A stretch of 35,028 nucleotides of DNA. Source: Halobacteriales archaeon SW_7_65_23. Lineage in GTDB: Archaea; Halobacteriota; Halobacteria; Halobacteriales; Haloarculaceae. The DNA is taken from the NCBI GenBank assembly GCA_003022725.1, contig PXSQ01000101.1, positions 2,351-37,378 of the forward strand, read 5' to 3'. The notes beneath the pieces were generated by a model. The model was not told the origin of the DNA. It saw only the letters and a list, made by a program, of their open reading frames with translations, and did no database searches. Positions within the stretch are counted from its first letter, which is position 1. The number at the start of each line of letters is the position of its first letter. Positions 16,304 to 23,955 of the stretch are shown here, one piece after another. The translations under genes and the position numbers were made by a program.

Positions 16304-17762
16304 ACGATACTGCGGCAAGTGAACTACCCCACCCTACCGCGCTCGGGGCTACTCGCCCCTCGCTTGTTGAGGGTGGGGCTTCCTGTTTCTGTGTCGGAGC
16401 TTGCATCCGACGTGGACAGGGCCACTCCTCGACGTCGGCGATGGCGTCGTCGACCCGTCGCTGGATGTCGAGGTACGGACCCAGCGGAATGTCTCGGGTG
16501 TTGACCATCACCCCGACAGTCACCTCGCCTCGCCGTTCGGTATAGGCGAACGACCCGGGATGGGAGCCGGCGAATCTGATCACCTCCGGCGAGCGGCGTG
16601 CCTCCCCGCCCGTCCACAGCCAGTCGAGTTCCGCGACAGCGCGAACGAGCGCGTGACTGCGGGCGATGTGTCCGCCCGCGGCGTCGAACGTCTGCAGGAC
16701 GATCCCATGGGAGGCACACTCGTAGCTGCGTTCGTCGTCGCCCTCGAAGACGTTCGGACAGCGTTCGTCGTCCTCGTACCAGATCTCGTCGGGATGGCGA
16801 TTCTCGGGGCGCGTCCGGCCGAGTTCGATCCCGCCGATCCCCGTGGGGTCAAATAGCGTCGCCTCCAGGTGCTCCTGGTACGAGCGCCCAGTTACCGACT
16901 CGATGACCATCCCGAGCAGGACGTAGCCGAAGTTCGAGTACACGGAGTCGGTGCCGGGCTCGAACTGCAGCGGCTGATCCAGCATGTACCGGACGATGTC
17001 CTCCTTCGCCGGCGGGCCATCGAGCTCCAGCGTCTCCGTGACGACCAGCGGGTTATACAGCGGATTGGCGTGTCTGGACCGGTCCCAGCCGCCGGCGTGG
17101 CTCAGGAGGTGCTCGACGGTCACGTCACGGATTCGTTCGTCAGCGAGTTCGCCACCCGACGGCTCGACGTCCAGCAACGGATACACGCGGTCCGCAAGCG
17201 CCAGGTCGCCGTCGTCGACCAGCCGCAAGATCGCATCCATCGTGAACAGTTTGCTGATGCTGCCGATCCGGAAGAACGCATCCGGATCGACCGGCATCGT
17301 CCGCTCGCGGTCGCCCCAGCCGTAGCCGCGCTGGAAGATGACATCGCCCTCGTGGGCGACGCTCAGCGCACCTGTACTGATGTCGAGATCCGTCATGAAC
17401 TGGACCATCAGCTCGTCGAACACCTGCAGTTCCGGAACCGCCTCGCCGGTGATCGGGAGGTCGGTATCGATCGAGTCTCCCCCGTCGCCATGCGAGCCTT
17501 CTCCGTTGCCATCTGCCGGGTCGTCGCCGTCACTGTCCGTCGAACCGTCGCTGTCACTCCCCCCGCTGGCTGTGTCGGTCGGAGTGGCCGATCCCTCGTC
17601 GGTCTCTGTCGGATCGGATCCCGCATCTCCGGTCGGGGTACCGTCGCTCGGTCCAGTGTCGTCGCTGCCGAGACAGCCCGCGAGGCCGCCTGCTGTTGCG
17701 GCTCCGAGCACGAGGAGCTGCCGTCGGGGAAGCCCATCTGACTCCGTCGAGGACCTTCGCAT
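16302..17762 (-). CDS. Tat lipoprotein serine hydrolase (beta-lactamase/DD-peptidase fold)
   Basis: A 486-residue secreted hydrolase of the class C beta-lactamase-like family. The N-terminus has a twin-arginine signal (PRRQLLVLGAATAGG) and a lipobox LAGC with Cys30, then a Ser/Asp/Thr/Gly-rich linker to about residue 100, typical of surface-anchored haloarchaeal lipoproteins. Catalytic motifs are SISK (Ser-x-x-Lys) in FRIGSISKLF and the YSN triad of YSNFGYVLLG. The substrate is unknown; archaea lack peptidoglycan, so an esterase or peptidase role is likelier. The ATG at 17762 is chosen over an upstream one. The last 30 or so residues come from a TnpB-element remnant, not the native gene; the natural end is near EEWPCP. 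Confidence 0.85.
   Translation of the reverse strand: MRRSSTESDGLPRRQLLVLGAATAGGLAGCLGSDDTGPSDGTPTGDAGSDPTETDEGSATPTDTASGGSDSDGSTDSDGDDPADGNGEGSHGDGGDSIDTDLPITGEAVPELQVFDELMVQFMTDLDISTGALSVAHEGDVIFQRGYGWGDRERTMPVDPDAFFRIGSISKLFTMDAILRLVDDGDLALADRVYPLLDVEPSGGELADERIRDVTVEHLLSHAGGWDRSRHANPLYNPLVVTETLELDGPPAKEDIVRYMLDQPLQFEPGTDSVYSNFGYVLLGMVIESVTGRSYQEHLEATLFDPTGIGGIELGRTRPENRHPDEIWYEDDERCPNVFEGDDERSYECASHGIVLQTFDAAGGHIARSHALVRAVAELDWLWTGGEARRSPEVIRFAGSHPGSFAYTERRGEVTVGVMVNTRDIPLGPYLDIQRRVDDAIADVEEWPCPRRMQAPTQKQEAPPSTSEGRVAPSAVGWGSSLAAVS
16319..16410 (-). mobile_element. TnpB (IS1341-type) 3'-end relic
   Basis: In a different minus-strand frame from the hydrolase the sequence reads TETGSPTLNKRGASSPERG and stops at TAG 16326-16324, a tail I recognise from haloarchaeal IS1341-type TnpB proteins. 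It is overlain by a nested hairpin, CCCCACCCT (16327-16335) with AGGGTGGGG (16370-16378), and GGGGC (16345-16349) with GCCCC (16355-16359), ending TAGTTCAC: the expected right end and omega-RNA scaffold. Only the last ~90 bp survive, fused to the 3' end of the serine hydrolase. Confidence 0.7.
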
Positions 17763-17797
17763 CGTCCGATACGCCGGGTCGAATCGGATTAACCGTT

Positions 17798-17817
17798 TTG
17801 TGAAGCTGTCTTCACAA
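17798..17817. promoter_or_regulatory. Palindromic operator candidate upstream of hydrolase
   Basis: TTGTGAAG-CTGT-CTTCACAA is a perfect 8+8 inverted repeat 35 nt before the hydrolase ATG at 17762. Its position overlaps or adjoins where BRE/TATA would be for this minus-strand gene, so a bound dimeric regulator could block or help transcription. The ArsR-type regulator at 18255-18665 is a nearby candidate only by proximity. Confidence 0.5.
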
Positions 17818-17981
17818 GGCGTCGTACCCATACCAGGTTCCGCGGCGGAAAACGCGTTTCTGGGTTATCGATGCGCTCGTGTTGCAGTCGAGGTCCGCTC
17901 GAACTCCGCGTCCTGCTAGCGGAGAGCGAGAGCCACAGTGTAGCGCAAGTCCGACCGCAGGGGAGGAGTCCCGACCGCCGA

Positions 17982-18215
17982 TCACTCGGTGCCAGCCGGC
18001 GACTCCACCGCGTCGAGCACGATGCCGTCGGCAAACCGGCCCCGCTCCGCCGCTTTCTCTTCGCGAATCTCAGCCAGTCGCTCCGCCGAGACGCCGTGCT
18101 CCGCGCGGAGCGCGTGGACGACTTCGAGCACGTCGGCGAGCTCCTCGATGATGCCTGGAATGTGATCCCGGACCAGTTTGTCGAACCGTTCGGTCTCCGT
18201 GTCGCGCCTGGTCAT
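17982..18215 (-). pseudogene. MazG-like pyrophosphohydrolase with internal deletion
   Basis: A 77-residue frame with both ends of the MazG-like nucleotide/phosphoribosyl-ATP pyrophosphohydrolase family (COG4997 type): start FDKLVRDHIPGIIEE and end ELADVLEVVHALRAEHG followed by EEKAAERGRFADGIVL. Full members are about 100-110 residues; here IIEE runs straight into LADVLEVV near codon 25 (about 18140). The missing middle normally carries the EExxE half of the metal-binding site, so catalysis should be lost although the frame is kept. The ATG is at 18215. A genuine short variant is possible but less likely. Confidence 0.65.
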
Positions 18216-18254
18216 GGCTGCTGCTGACGCGGCTGAGGAAAAACGACATCGGAA

Positions 18255-18665
18255 TCAACCGCTCGAACTGTCGTACATGTCGTCGAACGCCAGTTCGCCG
18301 CGGATCAGCTCGTTAACGCCGTCCGTCAGCGTCATCTCGCCGAAGACGGTCGCCCGGTAGTACGTGTACAGCCCGTCCTGGCCGCGGTCCGTCCGCTGGC
18401 GTTTCTCGACGAGCCCGACGTCGACCAGTTCGTTGAGGTGGTAGTGCAGCGTGCTGTCGTCGATGTCTAGGGCTGCCTCCAGCTCCGTCGGGCTCATCTC
18501 GCCGCCGTGGACGAGCCGGTACAGGAGCTCGTATCGGGTCCGGTGCCCGACTGCAGCGTGCATGTCGAGGTACTCCTCCAGCGTGAGGACACTGTCCTCG
18601 GGCAGCAGCTCCTCCGGATCGTCCGGCGGCTCCCCGTCGACCGTCCGCGAGTGGTCGGTCGCCAT
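18255..18665 (-). CDS. ArsR-type winged-helix transcription regulator
   Basis: A 136-residue regulator. Residues ~30-105 form a winged helix: LDMHAAVGHRTRYELLYRLV, GGEMSPTELEAALDIDDSTL, HYHLNELVDVGLVEKRQ, then a wing. The phrase STLHYHLNELVDVGLV is the recognition-helix pattern of haloarchaeal ArsR/HTH_20 proteins. No metal-binding cysteines are seen, so an arsenic/metal role is not indicated. The ATG at 18665 is preferred to the longer frame from 18728, which starts in the AT-rich promoter. It is transcribed divergently from the DUF7509-like gene across 98 bp and may control it or itself. Confidence 0.85.
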   Translation of the reverse strand: MATDHSRTVDGEPPDDPEELLPEDSVLTLEEYLDMHAAVGHRTRYELLYRLVHGGEMSPTELEAALDIDDSTLHYHLNELVDVGLVEKRQRTDRGQDGLYTYYRATVFGEMTLTDGVNELIRGELAFDDMYDSSSG

Positions 18666-18732
18666 CGTACGTAACCCTACGACGACCAGCGGCTTAGTTT
18701 TTGTCAAGCCAAAAAATACTGAAAACACTTCT

Positions 18733-18743
18733 TTTTATAAAAG
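18733..18743 (+). promoter_or_regulatory. TATA box of the DUF7509-like gene
   Basis: TTTTTATAAAA is centred about 26 nt before the ATG at 18764, a strong leaderless promoter. The 98-bp divergent spacer also has AT-rich GCCAAAAAATACTG near 18705-18720, which may serve the ArsR-type gene on the other strand. Confidence 0.65.
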
Positions 18744-18763
18744 ATGCATGAGAATCGGCCCAC

Positions 18764-19384
18764 ATGTCGGTGGAGATAACGCGCGATCTGATCGCCGGCC
18801 GGTTGGGGGAGGTGACCTACGATCGGTTCCTCTTTTACATCATGGGGCCGTACAAGTCGTTCAATCTCAACTACGTGCTGGGCGAGGAGGAGCGCCGCAG
18901 CGTCGACGTCGAGGAGTTACCGGGGCCGTTGCGGCGGCTGTTTCAAAACGAGGACGCCATCGACGAGGCGCAGGCACTGTTGCGGCGAGTCCAAGGTGCG
19001 CTCAGAACCGATCCCGGCGTCAACGCGTTCCTGGCGGTCGACGTCGACATCGACACGGACGACATCGACGCAGTGACGCAGAGCATCGAGTTCACCCAGT
19101 GCAGCAACGCGGCTGCCTTCGTGCTCCCCTTTTTAGGGCACAACTTCGGCGTGGGCGAGGAAGCTGGAAGCATCCTGGAGGCGCTTTCGGACAGGCACGG
19201 CGAGCGGTTGGTGTTCGTCCGCGAGAACGACGTGACGAGTGCGATGATCCGCTCCGCCAACACGCGGTGGGATCTGCGTGTCGAAACGTACGAAACCGAA
19301 GCGGAACTCGTCGACAAACTCAGGCGGTTCGCCGGGGAGATCATGCACCGCGAGCGCCGCGGCGACCTCCCCCAGTTGGAGTGA
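18764..19384 (+). CDS. Haloarchaeal conserved protein (DUF7509-like)
   Basis: A 206-residue soluble protein starting MSVEITRDLIAGRLGEVTYD and containing RFLFYIMGPYKSFNLNYVL, DVDIDTDDIDAVTQSIEFTQ and a LPFLGHNFGVGEEAGSILEA segment. From memory this is the haloarchaeal family DUF7509. The alternation of a GPY-type motif, a CSNAAAFVLPFLG strand and a late ENDVTSAMIRS stretch recalls nucleoside 2-deoxyribosyltransferase/TIR-like folds that handle nucleotides, but this is a weak inference. Its 3' end overlaps the convergent acyl-CoA ligase by 44 nt. Confidence 0.75.
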   Translation: MSVEITRDLIAGRLGEVTYDRFLFYIMGPYKSFNLNYVLGEEERRSVDVEELPGPLRRLFQNEDAIDEAQALLRRVQGALRTDPGVNAFLAVDVDIDTDDIDAVTQSIEFTQCSNAAAFVLPFLGHNFGVGEEAGSILEALSDRHGERLVFVRENDVTSAMIRSANTRWDLRVETYETEAELVDKLRRFAGEIMHRERRGDLPQLE

Positions 19385-21383
19385 CCTCGACGTACGTCTC
19401 GTAGGCGTCCATAATCGTCCGCCGTTTCTTCTTCATCGAGGGGGTCAGCATGTCGTTCTCGGCCGTCCACTCCTCGGGGATGAGGGCGAACTTCTTGACC
19501 CGCTCGTGTTTCTCGAACCCGTCGTTGACCTCCGCGACGGCCTCCTCAATCCACCCTATGACCCGCTCGTCGTTTGTGAGTTCCTCGCGGTCGTCGGGCA
19601 GGTCGACCTCCTCCTGGTCGGCCCAGTTATCCAGGCGCTCGAAGTTGGGGACGATTAGCGCGGCGATGAACTTCCGGTTGTCGCCGATCACCATGATCTG
19701 CTCAATGCGGTCGTTCGTGGCGAACGCGTCCTCGATGGGCTGGGGGGCGACGTTTTTCCCGGTCGAGAGCACCAGCAACTGCTTGATCCGGTCGTGGAAC
19801 ACCAGGAACCCGTCGGGGGTCAGCTCCACGAGGTCGCCGGTGCGGAACCACTTGCCGTCGGCGGTCAGCGGCTCCGCCGCAACCACGTCGCCTTCGGCGT
19901 CTTCGGCGAAGGGGTCCTCGACGAACGCCCGCTCGGTCGGCCCTGGCTTGTTCCAGTAGCCGTCGGTGACGTTGTCCCCGCGGACGAGCAGTTCCCCCAG
20001 GACGCTGTCGGGGTGCTCGTAGTCCTCCTTGACGTCCTGTGCGGTGTCGATGGCGACGTCGACGCCGGTCAGCGCCGGGCCGAGCGTCCCCGGCCGGATG
20101 TCGTCGGGGGAGTTCACCGAGATGACGGGCGAAGTTTCGGTCAGCCCGTACCCTTCGGCGAGGGTGATCCCCATGCCGTTGAACATCTCACAGAGGTCCG
20201 TGCTCAGGCTGCCGCCGCCCGACACCATTAGCTCGATGTTGCCGCCGAGGTTCTGCTTGATGGTGTCGTACACGAGCCGGTCGGCGAGCCCGTGTTTGGC
20301 CTTCAGCAGCGGCCCCGGCGAGTCGGCCCGCTGGTACTCCTTGGCCACCTCGAGCGCCCAGCCGAAGATTTTCTCCTTGATCGGACTCTCGCCGGCCTGC
20401 TCGCGCATCGAGTCGAAGATCCGCTCGTACACCCGGGGAACGCTCGCGCCGGACGTCGGGGTGATCTTCACGATGTCCTCGCTGATAGTGTCAGTGCTCT
20501 CGGCGTAGCCGACGGTCGCGCCGACCCCGAACATCTGGAAGTGCCCGGTGAACCGCTCGAAGACGTGAGCCAGCGGGAGAAAGGCGATGGAGACTGTGTC
20601 GGAATCGATCGAGGGCCGGTAGGGCTCGTCCGCCCGGTAGCCGGCGCGGCGCTGGACCTGCTGGAAGTTCGACCGGAAGTTCCAGTGGGTCAGGCGCACC
20701 CCCTTCGGTTTGCCGGTCGTCCCGGACGTGTAGATGAGGCTCGCAAGGTCGTCTGGCTCGGTCTCCTCGAGCCACTCGTGGTAGGTGTCCTCCTCGAACA
20801 CCTCCGCCCCCAAGTCGTGGACCTCCCCCAGCGTGTACAGGTCCTCGCGGTCGTAGCTCCCCGCGGGTTCGTCGATCAGGACGATCACCTCCAGATCGAG
20901 CGCATCCTCCACCGACAACACGCGGTCGAGCAGCTCCTCGTTCTCGACGACGACGCCGACGGCGCCGGGGTCGTCGAGCAGGTACTCGACCTGATCCGGC
21001 GAGGAGTCGGTGTACACCGTCGAGACGACACAGCCCGCCGCCAGCAAAGCGAGGTCGCTCTGGGCCCACTCCATGCGGGTGTCGGCAAGGATGCCGACGC
21101 GTTCGCCCCGCTCGAAGCCGAGTTCGCGAAAGCCCGCCGCGAGGTTGCGGACGACGTCGCGCATCTCCCGGTAGGTGATCGCGGCGTACTCGCCGTCGGG
21201 CGCCGCCGGGACGATGCCGGCCATCGACCGGTCGTACACCCCGCCCTTGTACAGCTGGGCGTCGTCGTCGAGGTGGTCGCCGGCACTCCGCTCGAACAGC
21301 TCCGGGATCGTACCGCGCTCCCTGAGCGGGTCCTCGTACTCCCGTTCGGCCTGCAGCCAGTCTGGCTCCTGTATTGTCACCAT
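19341..21383 (-). CDS. Long-chain fatty-acid-CoA ligase (AMP-forming)
   Basis: A 680-residue ANL-superfamily enzyme that activates fatty acids via an acyl-adenylate to acyl-CoA. The P-loop motif YTSGTTGKPKG is at residues 218-228, then GYGLTETSP, TGDLVEL, and DRIKQLLVLSTGKNVAPQPIE near the C-terminal domain, the pattern of the long FadD15-like/ACSL group with a large insertion around residues 265-400. Haloarchaea use such enzymes for exogenous fatty acids. The ATG at 21383 is chosen; a GTG at 21392 would add three residues. The C-terminal codons overlap the convergent DUF7509-like gene by 44 nt. Confidence 0.9.
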   Translation of the reverse strand: MVTIQEPDWLQAEREYEDPLRERGTIPELFERSAGDHLDDDAQLYKGGVYDRSMAGIVPAAPDGEYAAITYREMRDVVRNLAAGFRELGFERGERVGILADTRMEWAQSDLALLAAGCVVSTVYTDSSPDQVEYLLDDPGAVGVVVENEELLDRVLSVEDALDLEVIVLIDEPAGSYDREDLYTLGEVHDLGAEVFEEDTYHEWLEETEPDDLASLIYTSGTTGKPKGVRLTHWNFRSNFQQVQRRAGYRADEPYRPSIDSDTVSIAFLPLAHVFERFTGHFQMFGVGATVGYAESTDTISEDIVKITPTSGASVPRVYERIFDSMREQAGESPIKEKIFGWALEVAKEYQRADSPGPLLKAKHGLADRLVYDTIKQNLGGNIELMVSGGGSLSTDLCEMFNGMGITLAEGYGLTETSPVISVNSPDDIRPGTLGPALTGVDVAIDTAQDVKEDYEHPDSVLGELLVRGDNVTDGYWNKPGPTERAFVEDPFAEDAEGDVVAAEPLTADGKWFRTGDLVELTPDGFLVFHDRIKQLLVLSTGKNVAPQPIEDAFATNDRIEQIMVIGDNRKFIAALIVPNFERLDNWADQEEVDLPDDREELTNDERVIGWIEEAVAEVNDGFEKHERVKKFALIPEEWTAENDMLTPSMKKKRRTIMDAYETYVEVTPTGGGRRGARGA

Positions 21384-21434
21384 CGTATCCACCGGGCTCG
21401 CTCCGACCTACGAAAGTCCCGCATAAAAAACGTG

Positions 21435-21449
21435 CAGCCACCAGTATCA
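21435..21449. repeat. Half copy of palindromic element C (C3)
   Basis: CAGCCACCAGTATCAGAAG (21435-21453) matches the right end of element C1 plus its TCA and the next four bases (GAAG). The left half is not recognisable; an A-rich run (21425-21430) occupies its place. It lies in the divergent region between the acyl-CoA ligase and the mrp gene. It is either a decayed element or a solo end. Confidence 0.5.
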
Positions 21450-21472
21450 GAAGCCTTATCGACTGACCTCGG

Positions 21473-21487
21473 CATACTGGGAGTATG
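21473..21487 (+). promoter_or_regulatory. Palindrome over the mrp start codon
   Basis: CATACT-GGG-AGTATG is a perfect 6+6 inverted repeat whose last three bases are the ATG of the mrp gene (21485-21487). A dimeric protein bound here, or a small hairpin at the mRNA start, could affect initiation. It also resembles the TACTG element ends, so it may be a relic. Confidence 0.3.
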
Positions 21488-22537
21488 GAGTCACCCGACA
21501 CCGACGCCGTCCGCGATCGGATCCGGAACGTCGCGGACCCGGACCTCGGGGGGGACGTCGTCTCGCTGGGGCTCGTCAACGCCATCGACGTCGACCACGA
21601 CGGCCGCGTGATCGCCGTCGACCTCGCGCTCGGCGCGCCGTTCTCGCCGGCCGAGACCGCGCTGGCGGGGGACGTCCGGGAGGCGCTCGCGGGCTTCGAC
21701 TACGAGGTCGACCTCTCGGCCAGCATCGACCGCGGGCTGGACCCCGACGAGCAGGTGCTGCCCGGCGTGGAGAACGTCATCGCCGTCGCCTCGGGAAAGG
21801 GCGGCGTCGGCAAGAGCACGGTTGCGGTGAACCTCGCGGCGGGGCTGGCGGAGCTTGGCGCCCGCGTCGGCCTGTTCGACGCCGACGTGTATGGACCCAA
21901 CGTCCCGCGGATGGTCGACGCCGACGAGACGCCCGCCGCGACGCCCGACCAGGAGATCATCCCCCCCGAGCAGTACGGGATGAAGCTGATGAGCATGGAG
22001 TTCATGCTCGGCGAGGACGACCCCGTGATCTGGCGGGGGCCGATGGTCCACAAGGTGCTGACACAGCTCTGGGAGGACGTCCGCTGGGGCAACCTCGACT
22101 ACATGGTGGTCGACCTCCCGCCGGGCACCGGCGACACCCAGCTCACGCTGCTGCAGAGCGTCCCCGTCTCGGGGGCCGTGATCGTCACCACCCCCCAGGA
22201 CGTCGCGCTCGACGACGCCCGCAAAGGCCTGGAGATGTTCGGCGAGCACGAGACCCCCGTACTCGGGATCGTCGAGAACATGTCGTCGTTCCGCTGTCCC
22301 GACTGCGGCGGCGAGCACGCCATCTTCGGCGAGGGCGGCGGCGAGCGGTTCGCCGAAGAGGTCGACATGCCCTTCCTCGGATCGATCCCGCTCGACCCTG
22401 CCATCCGCGAGGGCGGCGACGGCGGCGAGCCGATCGTCCTCGGCGAGGGCGAAACGAGCGAGGCGTTCCGCGAGTTCGTCGGCAAGACGGCCAACATGCA
22501 GGGGATCGTCCACCGGCGCCGCACCGCCTCGCAGTAA
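21485..22537 (+). CDS. apbC: Mrp/ApbC-type Fe-S cluster carrier ATPase
   Basis: A 350-residue P-loop protein of the Mrp/NBP35 family that assembles or carries Fe-S clusters in the cytosol. An N-terminal MIP18/DUF59-like domain (about residues 1-90, VADPDLGGDVVSLGLVNAI) precedes the ATPase. The deviant Walker A SGKGGVGKST is at 103-112, DADVYGPN follows, and the cluster-binding CPDC is at Cys271/Cys274. The ATG at 21485 gives the expected N-terminus. It is divergent from the acyl-CoA ligase and followed, 4 nt after its TAA, by element B, so it is probably a single-gene transcript. It is unrelated to the Mrp antiporter downstream despite the shared name. Confidence 0.92.
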   Translation: MESPDTDAVRDRIRNVADPDLGGDVVSLGLVNAIDVDHDGRVIAVDLALGAPFSPAETALAGDVREALAGFDYEVDLSASIDRGLDPDEQVLPGVENVIAVASGKGGVGKSTVAVNLAAGLAELGARVGLFDADVYGPNVPRMVDADETPAATPDQEIIPPEQYGMKLMSMEFMLGEDDPVIWRGPMVHKVLTQLWEDVRWGNLDYMVVDLPPGTGDTQLTLLQSVPVSGAVIVTTPQDVALDDARKGLEMFGEHETPVLGIVENMSSFRCPDCGGEHAIFGEGGGERFAEEVDMPFLGSIPLDPAIREGGDGGEPIVLGEGETSEAFREFVGKTANMQGIVHRRRTASQ

Positions 22538-22541
22538 GCAG

Positions 22542-22655
22542 TCATACTGCCGGACGTGATTCTGTTACCACCCGAATAGCGTTCAGCGTCTCAATCCCCC
22601 GAAAACGGAAGTCTGAGCGCCAATAGCGTTACAATAGTCACGTCCGGCAGTATCA
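22542..22655. mobile_element. 108-bp MITE-like element B with TCA flanks
   Basis: The core 22545-22652 is again exactly 108 bp, with perfect 15-bp termini TACTGCCGGACGTGA and TCACGTCCGGCAGTA. TCA flanks both ends (22542-22544 and 22653-22655). The termini differ from those of elements A1/A3 at two positions, but the interior is unrelated. It has no coding capacity. It lies 4 nt after the mrp stop, between that gene and the antiporter operon. Conserved length and ends with different cores indicate two subfamilies mobilised by the same or related transposases. Confidence 0.82.
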
Positions 22656-22761
22656 GGAGAACGGCGGCTGCTGCCCGGGGGAGAACGAAATGGTTTTCGT
22701 CGGACCGACTCGATACACGAGCAACATCCGATTATGAGGCACAGCACACGCAGACGCGCCT

Positions 22762-22768
22762 GGAGGTG
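22762..22768 (+). promoter_or_regulatory. Shine-Dalgarno site of mnhE
   Basis: GGAGGTG lies 5 nt before the ATG at 22774, one of the few clear Shine-Dalgarno motifs in the window, and it fixes the start of the first antiporter gene. A TATA-like GATTATGAG (about 22730-22738) would give a short leader containing it. Confidence 0.6.
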
Positions 22769-22773
22769 CCGGA

Positions 22774-23955
22774 ATGGCGTCGGATAGCCGGCTCCTCGTT
22801 CCGGTGACGGAGTCGACGACGCTCCGCCAGACCGTCGAGTACGCCGTCGACGCGGCGCTCGACGACGGGGAAGGGTACGTGCGGTTCGTCTACGTCTACC
22901 CCGGAGAGGTCCGCGAGCGCGTCGCGGGCAGCCAGCCCGATCCCGGGAGCCACTCGGACGCGGCGGTGACCGACGACGAGAGCCCGGAGCCGGCGCCAGA
23001 GCCGCCGGGATCGGCGCTCCTCGACCTGGTGACCGTCTGGGCGGGCGAGGACGCGGGCAGCCGCGAGGACGAACTGACCGTCGAGACGGCCACCGTCGGG
23101 ACCGACGAGTACCTGTTCAGCCCCGAGGACGTCGCGCGGGCGCTCGTCGAGGACGCCCGGCGCCACGATACGGGCCGCCTGATCCTGGACCCGGAGTACG
23201 ACCCCGGGATCGGCACCCCCCTCCTGCAGCCCCTGGAGGACGAACTCGCCCGCTACGGCGCCGTCGGGGTCGAGGAGGCGCCGGTCCAGCGCCAGGCGCG
23301 GCGCGGCCCGCTACTCGCCCGGACCAGCGCGCTCCAGATCGGCGCGCTGTTCGGCATCTCCTTTGTCTTCTACCAGGTGCTGGCCGGGCAGTTCGTCCTC
23401 CTGGATATCGTGACGGGCACCATCTCCGCCACTGTGGTCGCCCTCAGCATCTCTCGCATCGCGTTCACCCGCGACCCCTCGATCGAGACGGCGAAACGGA
23501 CGATCCGTATGGCGATCTACGCGCCGTACCTCCTCTGGGAGATCGTCAAGGCGAACGTCCAGGTCGCCGCGATCATCCTCCACCCGCGGATGCCGATCGA
23601 TCCCCGCATGACCAGGATCCAGCCGGCCCTCTGGGGCGCGCTCCCGGTCGCGACGCTCGCCAACAGCATCACGCTCACGCCGGGGACGCTCACCGTCCGC
23701 GTCAGGGGCCGGTCGCTCACCGTCCACACGCTCATCCCGCCCGCACGGGAAGATCTCTTCGACGGCGGCCTCGAACGCGGCGTCCGCTTCGTGTTCTTCG
23801 GCCGCGGGTCGATGGCGATCGGCTCGCCGCGCGAGCGGGGCGACACCGAGGTGCTCCAGTCGCCCGACGACGAGGACGGGACGGACGTAGTCTCGGCCGA
23901 TGGCGGCACGAGCGCAAGCGGCGACCCCGAAGCGGTGGGAGGTGAGGACGCGTGA
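22774..23955 (+). CDS. mnhE: Mrp antiporter subunit E with N-terminal USP-like domain
   Basis: A 393-residue fusion. Residues ~1-165 resemble a universal stress protein-like domain (SRLLVPVTESTTLRQTVEYAVDAAL at the start), then comes the MnhE membrane domain: hydrophobic segments from about residue 185 (LQIGALFGISFVFYQVLAGQ), the MAIYAPYLLWEIVKANVQVA helix and the NSITLTPGTLTVRV motif conserved in MnhE/MrpE. Plain MnhE is about 160 residues. The acidic tail after residue 350 is probably cytoplasmic. It is the first gene of the operon, with a good Shine-Dalgarno site, and overlaps mnhF by 4 nt. Confidence 0.9.
   Translation: MASDSRLLVPVTESTTLRQTVEYAVDAALDDGEGYVRFVYVYPGEVRERVAGSQPDPGSHSDAAVTDDESPEPAPEPPGSALLDLVTVWAGEDAGSREDELTVETATVGTDEYLFSPEDVARALVEDARRHDTGRLILDPEYDPGIGTPLLQPLEDELARYGAVGVEEAPVQRQARRGPLLARTSALQIGALFGISFVFYQVLAGQFVLLDIVTGTISATVVALSISRIAFTRDPSIETAKRTIRMAIYAPYLLWEIVKANVQVAAIILHPRMPIDPRMTRIQPALWGALPVATLANSITLTPGTLTVRVRGRSLTVHTLIPPAREDLFDGGLERGVRFVFFGRGSMAIGSPRERGDTEVLQSPDDEDGTDVVSADGGTSASGDPEAVGGEDA

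Noticed and set aside
15896-16310. Possible CRISPR array in the repeat-rich block
   Set aside because: There are no regularly spaced identical direct repeats with unique spacers; the pattern is inverted arms and degenerate GAGC motifs.
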